Assembly: GCA_900556485.1 (NCBI GenBank)
Contig: USOX01000003.1
Span: 140,863-204,862, forward strand
Direction: 5' to 3'
Origin: an uncultured Dysgonomonas sp.
GTDB lineage: Bacteria > Bacteroidota > Bacteroidia > Bacteroidales > Dysgonomonadaceae
Length of the DNA stretch: 64,000 nucleotides
Shown here: positions 25,581 through 34,288 of the stretch, in pieces
Position numbering within the stretch: position 1 is the stretch's first letter
Layout: the number at the start of each line of letters is the position of its first letter
Notes under the pieces: model-generated
Databases searched by the model: none
The model's input: only the letters and a program-made list of their open reading frames with translations
Told to the model about the DNA's origin: nothing
Made by a program: the position numbers and the translations under genes

Positions 25581-25611
25581 CAAATTTATGAAAAGTTTAT
25601 GATAGGTACAA
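25581..25611 (-). promoter_or_regulatory. Promoter of rarA
   Basis: On the minus strand TTG (25611-25609), a 20-base spacer and TAAATTTG (25588-25581) match the Bacteroidetes consensus. The predicted start is near 25573, about 20 bases before the rarA ATG at 25553. Confidence 0.6.
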
Positions 25612-25657
25612 CCCTTATTTATATATAGAAACTGCTAGGTCTTTTCAATAAAAGAAT

Positions 25658-25665
25658 TATTTTTG
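25658..25665 (+). promoter_or_regulatory. -7 box of the divergent regulator gene
   Basis: TATTTTTG matches the -7 consensus on the plus strand, about 62 bases before the ATG at 25727. No TTG lies at the right distance. Confidence 0.4.
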
Positions 25666-25726
25666 CACCACACTTCTTAGAGCCACACAAAACTTGCATT
25701 TTATTAATGTTACTTAATAATTTGCT

Positions 25727-26686
25727 ATGGATGCTGTATCATTAAATAAAGCTTTACTGGAAGCCCTCAGACAAAAAATGCCAGAAGGGATAAATGTTGT
25801 AAATGTACTTCTGACAATACTTCCACTAGGAAGGGAAGCGATTTACCGTCGTTTGCGTGAAGAAGTTCCTTTTACTTTCCTTGAAGTTGCCATAATCGCC
25901 TGGAAATTGGGTATATCTCTAGATCAGGTTGTAGGAAAAGGATTGTCTGATAACTCCTTCTTCGAGCTCAAATACCACAGGCATTACCAATTGACAGAGA
26001 AAGATTATGATATGGCATATGAGTATATAGAAGTGCTGAAATATGCCCAAAGGGACCCTACAGCCGAGCAGGCATTTACATCTACAATCTTTCCTCAACT
26101 TCATGCCAACTTTTATTATTACTTAGCTAAGTATAGTTCTTTCAAATGGATGTATCTGAATGGCTCTCCGAATACGATTAAGACTTATCAGGAAATGGAA
26201 TTTCCTGATAAGCTGTTCGAAGCTCATCGGACAACAGCATTGGAAACAATGAATATTAATACCTGTTTTATCTGGGATGGCATGCTCTTCCTTAGTATAG
26301 TAAAAGAACTTAAATTCTTTAAAGATGTAAACCTCATGACGGATAAAGACATTAAAGAATTAAAAGCTGAATTGTATGAGTTTCTTGATTATTTAGAAAA
26401 GATTGCTTCCAGTGGCAGGTCCGATACAGGAAAGAAAATTCAAATATATATATCAAATGTAAATTCGGATGCCAGCTATAGTTATCTGGAAACAAGCCAT
26501 TTGTATCTAAGCATGATAAATGCCTTTGCCCTGAACTATGTAGTAGCCCTGGATAAACAAACTCTGACAAGAGTAAAAGAAAGGGTACATTCTCTGAAAA
26601 GGCTCTCTACACTGATCTCTGAAAGTGGTGAAATTCAAAGGATGCAGTTTTTTAAAAAGCAACGTGAGTTAGTAAGTTCCCTTTAG
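25727..26686 (+). CDS. Bacteroidetes-type HTH regulator-like protein, 319 aa
   Basis: The N-terminus (residues about 8-70) looks like a helix-turn-helix domain typical of Bacteroidetes hypotheticals. Its pieces are MPEGINVVNVLLTILPLGRE, AIYRRLREEVPFTFLEVAII and WKLGISLDQVVGKG. The remaining 240 residues are mostly helical, without catalytic residues that I can name, and may bind a signal. There is no signal peptide or membrane segment. It is divergent from rarA and followed by dnaK 216 bases later, and no operon partner is evident. The regulator assignment rests on the HTH-like N-terminus, and targets are unknown. Confidence 0.65.
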   Translation: MDAVSLNKALLEALRQKMPEGINVVNVLLTILPLGREAIYRRLREEVPFTFLEVAIIAWKLGISLDQVVGKGLSDNSFFELKYHRHYQLTEKDYDMAYEYIEVLKYAQRDPTAEQAFTSTIFPQLHANFYYYLAKYSSFKWMYLNGSPNTIKTYQEMEFPDKLFEAHRTTALETMNINTCFIWDGMLFLSIVKELKFFKDVNLMTDKDIKELKAELYEFLDYLEKIASSGRSDTGKKIQIYISNVNSDASYSYLETSHLYLSMINAFALNYVVALDKQTLTRVKERVHSLKRLSTLISESGEIQRMQFFKKQRELVSSL

Positions 26687-26902
26687 TTATAACAAAAGCC
26701 CATTTAAAAGTATAAAAAAGTATGATGAAGAACATTTCTAAGAGTAGAAGTGTTTTTCTTTTATTACAATCTGACAAATCGTCATAATCTGTCATTTCTC
26801 TGATCATTTACCATTTTGGCACAGCATTTGAAGAATGGATATTGTTGCTGAAAAAACGAAAATATAATATAAAAGAATAATAAATAAACATACAAAATTA
26901 AA

Positions 26903-28804
26903 ATGGGAAAAATAATTGGAATAGACTTAGGTACCACAAACTCTTGTGTTGCCGTGTTGGAAGGTAACGAACCTATCGTTATTGCTAACAACGAAGGAAA
27001 GAGGACTACTCCTTCTGTTGTGGCATTTATTGAAGGAAATGAACGTAAAGTGGGTGATCCTGCAAAACGTCAGGCTATAACTAACCCTGAAAAGACAATA
27101 TACTCTATAAAGAGATTCATGGGTGAAACATGGGATCAGATTCAAGCTGAAGTTCCACGCGTACCATACAAAGTGGTAAAAGGTGACAATAACACACCTC
27201 GTGTAGATATAGACGGACGCCTGTATACTCCACAAGAAATATCTGCAATGATTCTTCAAAAGATGAAGAAAACAGCAGAAGATTATCTTGGACAAGAAGT
27301 TACAGATGCAGTTATCACTGTACCTGCATACTTTAACGACTCGCAACGCCAGGCTACTAAAGAAGCCGGAGAGATTGCAGGCCTTAAAGTTCAACGTATT
27401 GTAAATGAGCCTACAGCCGCAGCTCTTGCTTATGGCTTAGATAAAGCTCACAAAGATATGAAGATCGCTGTGTTCGACCTTGGTGGTGGTACATTCGATA
27501 TCTCTATCCTTGAATTGGGTGATGGTGTATTTGAAGTAAAATCTACAAATGGTGATACTCACCTTGGTGGTGACGACTTCGATAACGTAATCATCAACTG
27601 GCTGGCTGAAGAATTCCAAAAAGAAGAAGGCCTTGACCTTCGCAAAGATCCTATGGCTCTTCAACGCCTAAAAGAAGCTGCTGAAAAAGCAAAAATTGAG
27701 CTTTCGAGCACCACCAGTACAGAGATCAACTTACCATATATTATGCCGGTAAATGGAATTCCAAAACACTTGGTAAAAACATTGAGCCGTGCTAAATTCG
27801 AACAATTGGCAGACGATCTGATCCGCAAATGCATCGAACCTTGCCGTCAGGCTTTGAGTGATGCCAGCTATTCAGCGTCAGAAATCGATGAAGTGATTCT
27901 TGTTGGTGGTTCTACACGTATTCCTGCTGTTCAGGCTGAAGTAGAAAAATTCTTTGGTAAAGCTCCTTCTAAAGGTGTGAATCCGGATGAAGTAGTTGCA
28001 GTAGGTGCTGCTATACAGGGCGCAGTTTTGACAGGAGAAGTTAAAGATGTATTGTTGCTTGATGTTACTCCATTATCGTTAGGTATCGAAACTATGGGTG
28101 GCGTAATGACTAAGCTTATAGAATCGAATACAACTATACCAACCAAGAAGAGCGAAACATTCTCTACTGCTGCCGACAATCAGCCATCGGTACAAATAAA
28201 TGTATTGCAAGGTGAACGTCCGTTGGCAAGAGATAACAAACAGATTGGTGTATTCAACCTTGATGGTATACCTGCTGCTCCTCGCGGAGTGCCTCAAATT
28301 GAAGTAACATTTGATATTGATGCGAATGGTATCCTAAGCGTATCAGCAAAAGATAAGGCTATAGGTAAAGAGCAAACAATCCGTATCGAAGCTTCTTCGG
28401 GCTTAAGCGATGCAGAAATTCAAAAGATGAAAGATGAAGCTGCTGCTAATGCCGAATCGGATAAGAAAGAAAAAGAAAGAATAGACAAACTGAATCAGGC
28501 GGATTCTATGATTTTCCAAACAGAAAAACAATTGAGCGAACTTGGTGATAAAATTCCTGCAGAACAAAAAGCTCCTATCGAAGCAGCTCTGAACAAACTG
28601 AAGGATGCTCACAAAGCTCAGGATATTGCAGCTATAGATACAGCTATGGCCGAAATGGAAAAACTGTTGCACGAGATGAGCCAGAATATGTATAACCAAC
28701 AGCAACAAGCTGGTGCTAATCCTGGTGGTGAACAAGCCGGAGGAAATGCAGGACAATCTGGAGACAACGATGTAACTGATGTAGATTTTGAAGAAGTGAA
28801 GTAA
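26903..28804 (+). CDS. dnaK: Chaperone protein DnaK (Hsp70)
   Basis: This 633-aa Hsp70 chaperone uses ATP to bind and release unfolded proteins in the cytoplasm, with DnaJ and GrpE as partners. It opens with [16 protein letters not shown], the phosphate-1 motif. It also has [18 protein letters not shown], the [13 protein letters not shown] adenosine motif and the interdomain linker [19 protein letters not shown]. The C-terminal lid ends in a Gly/Asn/Gln-rich stretch and DVDFEEVK, close to the canonical EEVD-like bacterial tail. dnaJ and grpE are not adjacent. It is transcribed alone with a strong terminator at 28830. No heat-shock operator such as CIRCE was seen upstream. Confidence 0.98.
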   Translation: MGKIIGIDLGTTNSCVAVLEGNEPIVIANNEGKRTTPSVVAFIEGNERKVGDPAKRQAITNPEKTIYSIKRFMGETWDQIQAEVPRVPYKVVKGDNNTPRVDIDGRLYTPQEISAMILQKMKKTAEDYLGQEVTDAVITVPAYFNDSQRQATKEAGEIAGLKVQRIVNEPTAAALAYGLDKAHKDMKIAVFDLGGGTFDISILELGDGVFEVKSTNGDTHLGGDDFDNVIINWLAEEFQKEEGLDLRKDPMALQRLKEAAEKAKIELSSTTSTEINLPYIMPVNGIPKHLVKTLSRAKFEQLADDLIRKCIEPCRQALSDASYSASEIDEVILVGGSTRIPAVQAEVEKFFGKAPSKGVNPDEVVAVGAAIQGAVLTGEVKDVLLLDVTPLSLGIETMGGVMTKLIESNTTIPTKKSETFSTAADNQPSVQINVLQGERPLARDNKQIGVFNLDGIPAAPRGVPQIEVTFDIDANGILSVSAKDKAIGKEQTIRIEASSGLSDAEIQKMKDEAAANAESDKKEKERIDKLNQADSMIFQTEKQLSELGDKIPAEQKAPIEAALNKLKDAHKAQDIAAIDTAMAEMEKLLHEMSQNMYNQQQQAGANPGGEQAGGNAGQSGDNDVTDVDFEEVK

Positions 28805-28829
28805 GAACTACATATAAATTAAATTGGGG

Positions 28830-28862
28830 AAAGCTGCCGGTGTTATCACCGGCAGCTTTTTT
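28830..28862 (+). terminator. Intrinsic terminator of dnaK
   Basis: AAAGCTGCCGGTG and CACCGGCAGCTTT form a 13-base-pair stem around TTAT, followed by a T tract, 26 bases after the dnaK stop codon. Confidence 0.92.
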
Positions 28863-29052
28863 CTTTGATAAAATACAGGCTCCGATAAAATAGTAGGGTT
28901 GAATATTAAACCTATTGTATAATGGTAAGTCTATATATAAAAGCTTTTATTAAAAATTTCAGTTAACTGTTCTTTTATACCAGAAGGATTATATATACCT
29001 TCATGCAACTAATAATAAAACGCTGTACTATTACAGATAAAACTTTACTGCT

Positions 29053-30870
29053 ATGAAACGGATAATTTACCTGATACCAATCATTAGCTTGCTTATCGTA
29101 TCTGCCGGATGTAAAAAACAGTTGACAGATAAACCTACTGAAGAAGATAAAGAGGCTGTCTCGTATGAAGCAACAGCATACGAAGAATACGGAGCAGATA
29201 CTATTGCCCCCTACAATATGCAACCATTTGTTTCTGCAAATAATGGATATACATATGAAGAGCAATATCAGGAGCAGCCAACGCAACCAACATATAATTA
29301 TACAGAAGAGTATTTAACACCTCTTTCTCCCAATTATATAAGTTCGTATTCGCCAGTTGAGGCTGACCCTTCAATTCCAAGTACATACGATTGGTATGAC
29401 TGGTCTTTTGGTAATAATGCAAATAATAATACATATACTGATAATGTCTATTATGACGTAGTGGAAGACAATAGTTATTATTATACGGACTATACACCAA
29501 ATTATACTCCGAATTATAATATATTCGATATCGACTATAATTATTACTATTACGATGATTATTATGATTATTCGTATCCGACGTATATATATCCTCCGGC
29601 GAATAACTACAGACCAAACAAACCGAATCGTCCGGGATTAAATAAACCTAACCGTCCGCATCGACCAAAGCCGGGATCTCCCTGGAATCCTTCGCGTCCG
29701 GGCAAGCCAAATGAAGGACTGCCTTCGCATAGACCAAGACCGGAAAATCCATCCAGACCAGAGACTCCGTCCCGGCCAACACCGGAGCGTCCGTCACGTC
29801 CGGAAACGCCTTCGCGACCAAGTGAACGACCTAAGGATGAATCGAGACCTACCAGACCGACCCAACCAGGTGATCGACCTGATAGAGAAGAAACTCGTCC
29901 TACACGACCAACGCAACCTTCGGATCGTCCTGTAACAGAGCGACCGAGTAGTCCGGGATCATCGCTTCGCCCAACAGAGAGGCCTGTAACATCCCCGACA
30001 GAACGTCCAACTCAAAACCGCCCGGCTACTCGTCCGACTGATCAAACCCAACGAGAAAATCAAGAACGTCAGGAGCGTGAAAGAAAGGAAACCGAAGCTC
30101 GCAGACAACGCGAAGAAACTGATCGTAAAAACAGGGAAAACAGAGAGGCTGAGGCTCGTCGACAAAGGGAAAATCAGGAACGACAGGAACGTGAAAGGAA
30201 GGAAACAGAAGCTCGCAGACAACGCGAAGAAACTGATCGTAAGGATAGAGAAAACAGAGAAGCAGAGTCGCGCCGACAAAGGGAGAATCAGGAACGACAG
30301 GAACGTGAAAGAAAAGAAACAGAAAATCGCAGACAACGTGAAGAAACTGATCGTAAGGATAGAGAGAACAGAGAGGCTGAGGCTCGTCGACAAAGGGAAA
30401 ATCAAGAGAGACAGGAACGTGAAAGAAAAGAAACAGAAAATCGCAGACAACGCGAAGAAACTGAACGTAAGGATAGAGAAAACAGAGAGGCTGAGGCTCG
30501 TCGTCAAAGAGAAAATCAGGAACGACAGGAACGTGAAAGAAAAGAAACAGAAAATCGCAGACAACGCGAAGAAACTGAACGTAAGGATAGAGAAAACAGG
30601 GAGGCTGAGGCTCGTCGTCAAAGAGAAAATCAAGAGAGACAGGAACGCGAAAGAAAAGAAACGGAAGCTCGCCGTCAACGCGAAGAAACTGAACGCAGAG
30701 ACAGAGAAAACAGAGAAGCAGAGTCGCGCCGACAAAGAGAAAACCAAGAGCGACAAGAGCGTGAAAGAAAAGAAACGGAAGCTCGCAGACAACGCGAAGA
30801 AAGCGATCGCAGAGACAGAGAAAACAGAGAGCGGCAAAGCAGAAGTTCGAGTTCGGGCCGTAGCCGATAA
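29053..30870 (+). CDS. Lipoprotein with Tyr-rich, Pro/Arg-rich and seven-copy charged repeats
   Basis: This 605-aa protein has a lipoprotein signal (SLLIVSAGC, Cys at residue 20). Residues about 40-185 are rich in Tyr, Asn and Asp. Residues about 190-330 are Pro/Arg-rich (SRPETPSRPTPERPSRP type). From residue about 334 to 596 there are six full and one partial copies of a 38-residue unit (114 bases; 30052-30840). The unit is made of RENQERQERERKETEARRQR followed by EETDRKDRENREAEARRQ, predicted as a long alpha-helical, charged rod. The repeats keep other frames open on both strands, and those are shadows. I know no function. A lipid-anchored periplasmic or surface spacer is the natural inference. 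Confidence 0.75.
   Translation: MKRIIYLIPIISLLIVSAGCKKQLTDKPTEEDKEAVSYEATAYEEYGADTIAPYNMQPFVSANNGYTYEEQYQEQPTQPTYNYTEEYLTPLSPNYISSYSPVEADPSIPSTYDWYDWSFGNNANNNTYTDNVYYDVVEDNSYYYTDYTPNYTPNYNIFDIDYNYYYYDDYYDYSYPTYIYPPANNYRPNKPNRPGLNKPNRPHRPKPGSPWNPSRPGKPNEGLPSHRPRPENPSRPETPSRPTPERPSRPETPSRPSERPKDESRPTRPTQPGDRPDREETRPTRPTQPSDRPVTERPSSPGSSLRPTERPVTSPTERPTQNRPATRPTDQTQRENQERQERERKETEARRQREETDRKNRENREAEARRQRENQERQERERKETEARRQREETDRKDRENREAESRRQRENQERQERERKETENRRQREETDRKDRENREAEARRQRENQERQERERKETENRRQREETERKDRENREAEARRQRENQERQERERKETENRRQREETERKDRENREAEARRQRENQERQERERKETEARRQREETERRDRENREAESRRQRENQERQERERKETEARRQREESDRRDRENRERQSRSSSSGRSR
30052..30840 (+). repeat. 114-base tandem repeat encoding 38-residue units
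   Basis: About 6.9 copies of a 114-base unit lie inside the lipoprotein gene. Copies differ mainly at third codon positions and in a few residues (EARRQ/ESRRQ/ENRRQ, TDRKD/TERKD/SDRRD), so the array is not a recent perfect duplication. Confidence 0.9.
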
Positions 30871-30884
30871 TAATATAAAAAGTA

Positions 30885-30912
30885 ATAAAGCCCTGAGTCA
30901 TTCAGGGCTTTA
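30885..30912. terminator. Bidirectional hairpin terminator
   Basis: ATAAAGCCCTGA and TCAGGGCTTTAT form a 12-base-pair stem with a GTCAT loop. It lies between the convergent repeat lipoprotein and acyltransferase genes. Confidence 0.8.
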
Positions 30913-30947
30913 TCATGAAGTTAATTACATAATAATAGAAGATTTAT

Positions 30948-32036
30948 TTACATAATAACTTTCCGTGTTATTTTGTTCAGACTCATCAGCCAGATTATCA
31001 GTAAAGATACAGCCGATGTAAAGATAGCAATCAGTAATATCTTCAGGAATGCAGGTACTGCAATATTCGGATATATAAGGTCGTAGCCCAACTGAACTAC
31101 AACAAAGTGGAACAGGTATATACCAAATGTAAGTGCTGATATTTTTACAAGCAAAGGTGATGTTTTTATCTTTACTTTCTGCATAACAATGTATACCGAA
31201 AAAGTCATCAGAAAAACATTGATACCAAAGAAGTACCAGATGATTTCGAGGTTGGCATAACTACCCGGAAAATATTCTTGTGTGAGGATAAAGCCTCCTG
31301 CTGTAATAGCATAACCAATAAGAAATAACGGAATGGCTACTGACAGGCTCTTCTGCATGCTCCAGTTTAGAGGGTGTTTTTTCAAATAATAGGCAAGAAC
31401 TGCATAACCCAGAAATCCTGAGAAATAATGGAACATGCCATAGGGATTCCAATCGCAAATACCTAATAATCCCATATTACCATAGTTGCCTGTATAGCCT
31501 ACCAACGGAGCAGCCATCTGCACGTATGGCAGAATCATGGTTACACCCCAGATGCGGAGAAACCATTGAATATCGCGTTTTGAGGCTTGTTTGAGCCATC
31601 CACCAACAATCGGCATAAAGAGGTACAAACCAATCAGCATATACGCATACCATAAGGCTGTGGTATCGTAGTTGAAATTAAAGATGAAGGTATACATTTT
31701 CTGCAAGGTCATCTGCCATGTATAGTTTTCCATTACAATGTTGGGGCTGACTACTTCTATACCCGAAAAATTGATGTAAAGAAAGTATAATACAGGCAGC
31801 ATCAATGCCCAGAAAACGAAAGGTGGTATAAGCCTTTTAGCTCGTTTGGAGTAGAAAGTAGCCATATCCATGTTGACAGGTAAAAGTAACAATCCTGAAA
31901 TCATCACAAAGAGAGGTACGCATGGACGTACAAAACTTCCGATTAAGGCGCCTGTGAGAAATTCTGAATAATTGTTGTCGAACTGTCCCACAAAGGGATC
32001 ACAACTATGGGACACAATCACCAGAAAGCATGCCAT
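30948..32036 (-). CDS. Acyltransferase-3 family membrane protein with disrupted N-terminus
   Basis: This 362-aa integral membrane protein resembles OatA/WbbJ-type acyltransferases, with about ten hydrophobic segments. From the first internal ATG it reads MACFLVIVSHSCDPFVGQ, including the family His in SHS. The family normally begins with a W/YxDxLRxxACFLVIxxHS stretch. The bases upstream encode exactly that (VDLLRI) but are cut off by an in-frame TGA at 32057-32055, and an ATG lies ten codons further up. Either translation restarts at 32036 and loses part of the first helix, or the gene is inactive. Its normal job is acetylating surface polysaccharide or peptidoglycan sugars. No sugar pathway genes are adjacent. 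Confidence 0.7.
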   Translation of the reverse strand: MACFLVIVSHSCDPFVGQFDNNYSEFLTGALIGSFVRPCVPLFVMISGLLLLPVNMDMATFYSKRAKRLIPPFVFWALMLPVLYFLYINFSGIEVVSPNIVMENYTWQMTLQKMYTFIFNFNYDTTALWYAYMLIGLYLFMPIVGGWLKQASKRDIQWFLRIWGVTMILPYVQMAAPLVGYTGNYGNMGLLGICDWNPYGMFHYFSGFLGYAVLAYYLKKHPLNWSMQKSLSVAIPLFLIGYAITAGGFILTQEYFPGSYANLEIIWYFFGINVFLMTFSVYIVMQKVKIKTSPLLVKISALTFGIYLFHFVVVQLGYDLIYPNIAVPAFLKILLIAIFTSAVSLLIIWLMSLNKITRKVIM

Positions 32037-32087
32037 TATCCGTAATAAATCGACTCAGGCAATGTGTTCTTTTTGGGGAATACTCAT
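32037..32087 (-). pseudogene. Detached N-terminal codons of the acyltransferase gene
   Basis: From ATG at 32087 the frame reads MSIPQKEHIA, then TGA, then VDLLRI directly into the acyltransferase. The TGA stands where the family has Trp (TGG), so one base change would explain it. Confidence 0.6.
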
Positions 32088-32438
32088 GATATTGTATTAA
32101 TTTAGGTTTAAAGCAGCACGAAAATACTTAAATATTATATATAGGCGAAAAGATAGTTTTGAAAAGAATGTTAAGATTTTTTTTATTGAAACGATGGAGT
32201 AAATTTTTGTCCTTTCGGATTTAGCTACCCTGTGTTCCGCTGACCGTTGGTTGTAATCCGAAAGTTTTTAATGACGGATTTTAAATCCGCAGTTATGAAT
32301 CATCGGATTGCAAATCCGATGAGACAAGAGAATCAAGTAGATAAGGGATGCTTCGTTCCTCAGCATGACAGAGAGGATGAAAAGAAAAATAAAGGACGAA
32401 GATTATTCGCCCTTAGTATCTTAAATATCAGAATAATC
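32088..32438. repeat. Gene-free gap with a cluster of REP-like palindromes
   Basis: At about 32210-32265 a TTTCGGATTTAGCTACCC element ends in GACCGTTGGTTGTAATCCG. Next come two compact palindromes, CGGATTTTAAATCCG (near 32275) and ATCGGATTGCAAATCCGAT (near 32304). The tag GCTTCGTTCCTCAGCATGAC follows at about 32350-32370. All have relatives elsewhere in the window. Confidence 0.7.
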
Positions 32439-32912
32439 TTATTTATTATTTCTGAGTTTTTCGATTTCTTTTTCGAGAAAGCTTACTTTTTCTTCGAGCC
32501 TGCCAATTGTTTTGGCGTCTTCTATTCTTAGATTGAATAATTCCTGTACTTTTTCTGATTCGTAGTAATTGTTTGTTATTACTTTTTCTATTTCATTTGC
32601 TGTATTTACTTCTTCTACCTTAGAACTATCAGATGTAGTAATTGTGTTTTCATTATCATGATAATTGAGATAATTTGCTGCATCTTCAAAGTTAAACATA
32701 TCAAAAAACTCTACAGATACTTTGAAATACTGTGCAAGAACTTCTAAATCTTCTTTAGGTATTATCTTTTCACATTCCAGATTACAAATTTTGGATTGCG
32801 ACATATTTACATGATGAGCCAATTGTTTCTGTGTTAATTTTTTACCAACACGCAACACTCGTAGTACTTTTCCATGATCTATTTTTTGGGGAGTATCTTG
32901 TATTTCGCTCAT
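32439..32912 (-). CDS. XRE-family HTH regulator with C-terminal coiled coil
   Basis: This 157-aa protein has an N-terminal Cro/C1-type helix-turn-helix (residues about 15-72: LRVGKKLTQKQLAHHVNMSQ and SKICNLECEKIIPKEDLEVL). An acidic linker follows. The C-terminal coiled coil (about 125-157) contains IGRLEEKVSFLEKEIEKLRN, which probably drives dimerisation. It has no metal or ligand domain that I can name. The gene is flanked by repeat-rich spacers and has no operon partner. Cytoplasmic transcriptional regulation is inferred from the HTH. Confidence 0.85.
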   Translation of the reverse strand: MSEIQDTPQKIDHGKVLRVLRVGKKLTQKQLAHHVNMSQSKICNLECEKIIPKEDLEVLAQYFKVSVEFFDMFNFEDAANYLNYHDNENTITTSDSSKVEEVNTANEIEKVITNNYYESEKVQELFNLRIEDAKTIGRLEEKVSFLEKEIEKLRNNK

Positions 32913-33089
32913 AATCTTTTGTTTTCAGGTGATTTTTTTAAATAGAAAACAGGGTATATCTGTTTCTGTTCTTAGTGATACTAAATTATAAATTACAAAA
33001 TAAGGAATATTTTAACAAAACCACAACAAAACTCCGAATAAATAATTATATAGTTGATTATATGCGAATTAGAGATTTAGTTGATTGTC
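32913..33089. other. Gene-free region upstream of the XRE gene
   Basis: This AT-rich spacer should hold the promoter of the leftward XRE gene. I find no clean -7 box and no reading frame. Confidence 0.4.
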
Positions 33090-33119
33090 TTGTTTTTGGT
33101 TGAGGTTGCTCTATATTTG
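33090..33119 (+). promoter_or_regulatory. Strong promoter with no protein gene behind it
   Basis: TTG at 33090-33092, a 19-base spacer and TATATTTG at 33112-33119 match the Bacteroidetes consensus closely. The predicted start is near 33126. Confidence 0.6.
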
Positions 33120-33125
33120 TATCAG

Positions 33126-33267
33126 CAAACTGAATGAGTATTTGTCATAGAACGATTGATGTAAATAGTACGTTAAATGTGAAGACAGGAGCTGCACAAT
33201 GTGTGTATGCAACATTATTTCAATCTAAACACGAAAAGGGTATTATCGGAGAGATAATATCCTTTTT
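33126..33267 (+). ncRNA. Candidate orphan small RNA of about 140 bases
   Basis: A consensus promoter (33090-33119) is followed about 115 bases later by an intrinsic terminator (33234-33267). The only frame inside (48 codons from 33134) would run through the terminator stem and looks random, so a non-coding transcript is more likely. I recognise no known RNA family. It could also be the leftover leader of a lost gene. Confidence 0.4.
33234..33267 (+). terminator. Intrinsic terminator of the orphan transcript
   Basis: GGGTATTATC and GATAATATCC form a 10-base-pair stem with one G-U pair around GGAGA, followed by TTTTT. Confidence 0.75.
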
Positions 33268-33305
33268 AATTTATCTATAGTGTGGGGCAAGAGTGTCTTT
33301 GTTTA

Positions 33306-33345
33306 TTGAAACCACAGAATAAAGGGAGTGATAAGGAGTTTTTAT
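33306..33345. repeat. CACAGAGT-type dispersed repeat, diverged copy
   Basis: AACCACAGAATAAAGGGAG with GATAAGGAGTTTTT resembles the CACGGAGT family units at 6149 and 9381. It abuts the end of the leftward lipoprotein gene. Confidence 0.45.
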
Positions 33346-33346
33346 T

Positions 33347-33934
33347 TTATTCTTTTTTAGCTTTGAACCATCCTTTTTTTAGATGAGGACAATCAGTAGT
33401 TTCACGTTTCTTTTCTAAAGGGAAGAAATCTGCCACTTTGGGACAAGGGTTCACTGGGTCTTGGTTACATTCGGGTATTTCTTTAGTAATACAATGTTTT
33501 GATATATACAATAATTCCTTAGTTGGTAATATTTGGAAATTATAGAAATATGTTACATTACCTTGTGCCACCAATCCAGTATTCATAATTTTCTGGATTT
33601 TGAGAGTGTCGTCTCTTATCCAGTATGTCCCCCATTGTACAAAAGCGCAATTTTTACCCCCATATTTAAAGCAATCTATTAATTCGGTTTCGTCTGAAGC
33701 GGTATATGCTACTGTATTTAACAAACCGTCAGGATAAAGCATTAAATATATATGAGATTTATCATCAATACAACTATTGTATGGTACTTTATAGTACCCG
33801 TCAATATTAATCAACGTATCTAATCCTGTATAATTGCCAGTATATTGATAGGTAAAACCCTGTGGCTTTTTAGATAAGCAACTAATGCAAAATAAACAAG
33901 CAAAACTAAGAAAATAAATAAATAATTTTTTCAT
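33347..33934 (-). CDS. Hypothetical lipoprotein with several cysteines, 195 aa
   Basis: I do not recognise this protein. It has a lipoprotein signal (FACLFCISC, Cys at residue 19) followed by a small, probably beta-rich domain. VQWGTYWIRDDTLKIQKIMN and NFQILPTKELLYIS are typical of Bacteroidetes lipoproteins that carry a lipocalin-like sheet. Several further Cys residues (CIDD, CFKYGGKNC, HCITKEIPEC, NPCPK) could form disulfides in the periplasm. A possible -7 box TATATTTG lies at 33977-33970 on the minus strand. It stands alone among repeat-rich spacers. Its function is unknown. Confidence 0.65.
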   Translation of the reverse strand: MKKLFIYFLSFACLFCISCLSKKPQGFTYQYTGNYTGLDTLINIDGYYKVPYNSCIDDKSHIYLMLYPDGLLNTVAYTASDETELIDCFKYGGKNCAFVQWGTYWIRDDTLKIQKIMNTGLVAQGNVTYFYNFQILPTKELLYISKHCITKEIPECNQDPVNPCPKVADFFPLEKKRETTDCPHLKKGWFKAKKE

Positions 33935-34288
33935 AGGAAGTTGTATTTTAGATAAATATCAGTAATTGTCAAATATATAAATTTTCAAACAATACTCTTT
34001 AAAATTTATCTATGGTATGCAAATATGTATATAAATTGTTGGATACAGAAAAAAGTACTTTTGTTCTTTCGGATTTGTAATACATGGCTACCGCGCGATT
34101 GAATCGCGTGGTTATTATTGTTTACCATAAAGGATACAAAAGTTTACACAAAGGGCACAAGGTAAAGAAAAGAGGACACAGAAAAAAAATATAAAAAAGT
34201 GTGTCGTTTGTGTCATTTTTGAGATTTTGCCTTTTAGGATTTATAATTTGAAAGAATATAGTTTTCTTTGCATAAAATAAAAATAACC
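33935..34288. repeat. Gene-free gap with REP-like palindromes
   Basis: A CTTTCGGATTTGTAATACA element near 34073 is followed by the palindrome CGCGATTGAATCGCG near 34097. ACACAAAGGGCACAAGG and GTGTCGTTTGTGTC segments follow, then a diverged AGGATTTATAATTTGAAAG copy at 34236. It must also carry the tex promoter, which I could not identify. Confidence 0.5.

Noticed and set aside
26730..26765. A hairpin in front of dnaK, tested as a heat-shock operator
   Set aside because: It is weak, AT-rich and does not match the CIRCE inverted repeat.
30052..30840. CRISPR array suspected from the regular repeats
   Set aside because: The repeat units are contiguous, 114 bases long and coding, with no unique spacers.
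29959..30955. Three long open frames on both strands over the repeat lipoprotein
   Set aside because: They follow the 114-base repeat unit in shifted frames, so they are products of the repetition. They lack signals and other family features.
33134..33280. A 48-codon frame in the orphan transcription unit
   Set aside because: It runs through the terminator stem, and the residues show no domain or hydrophobic pattern.
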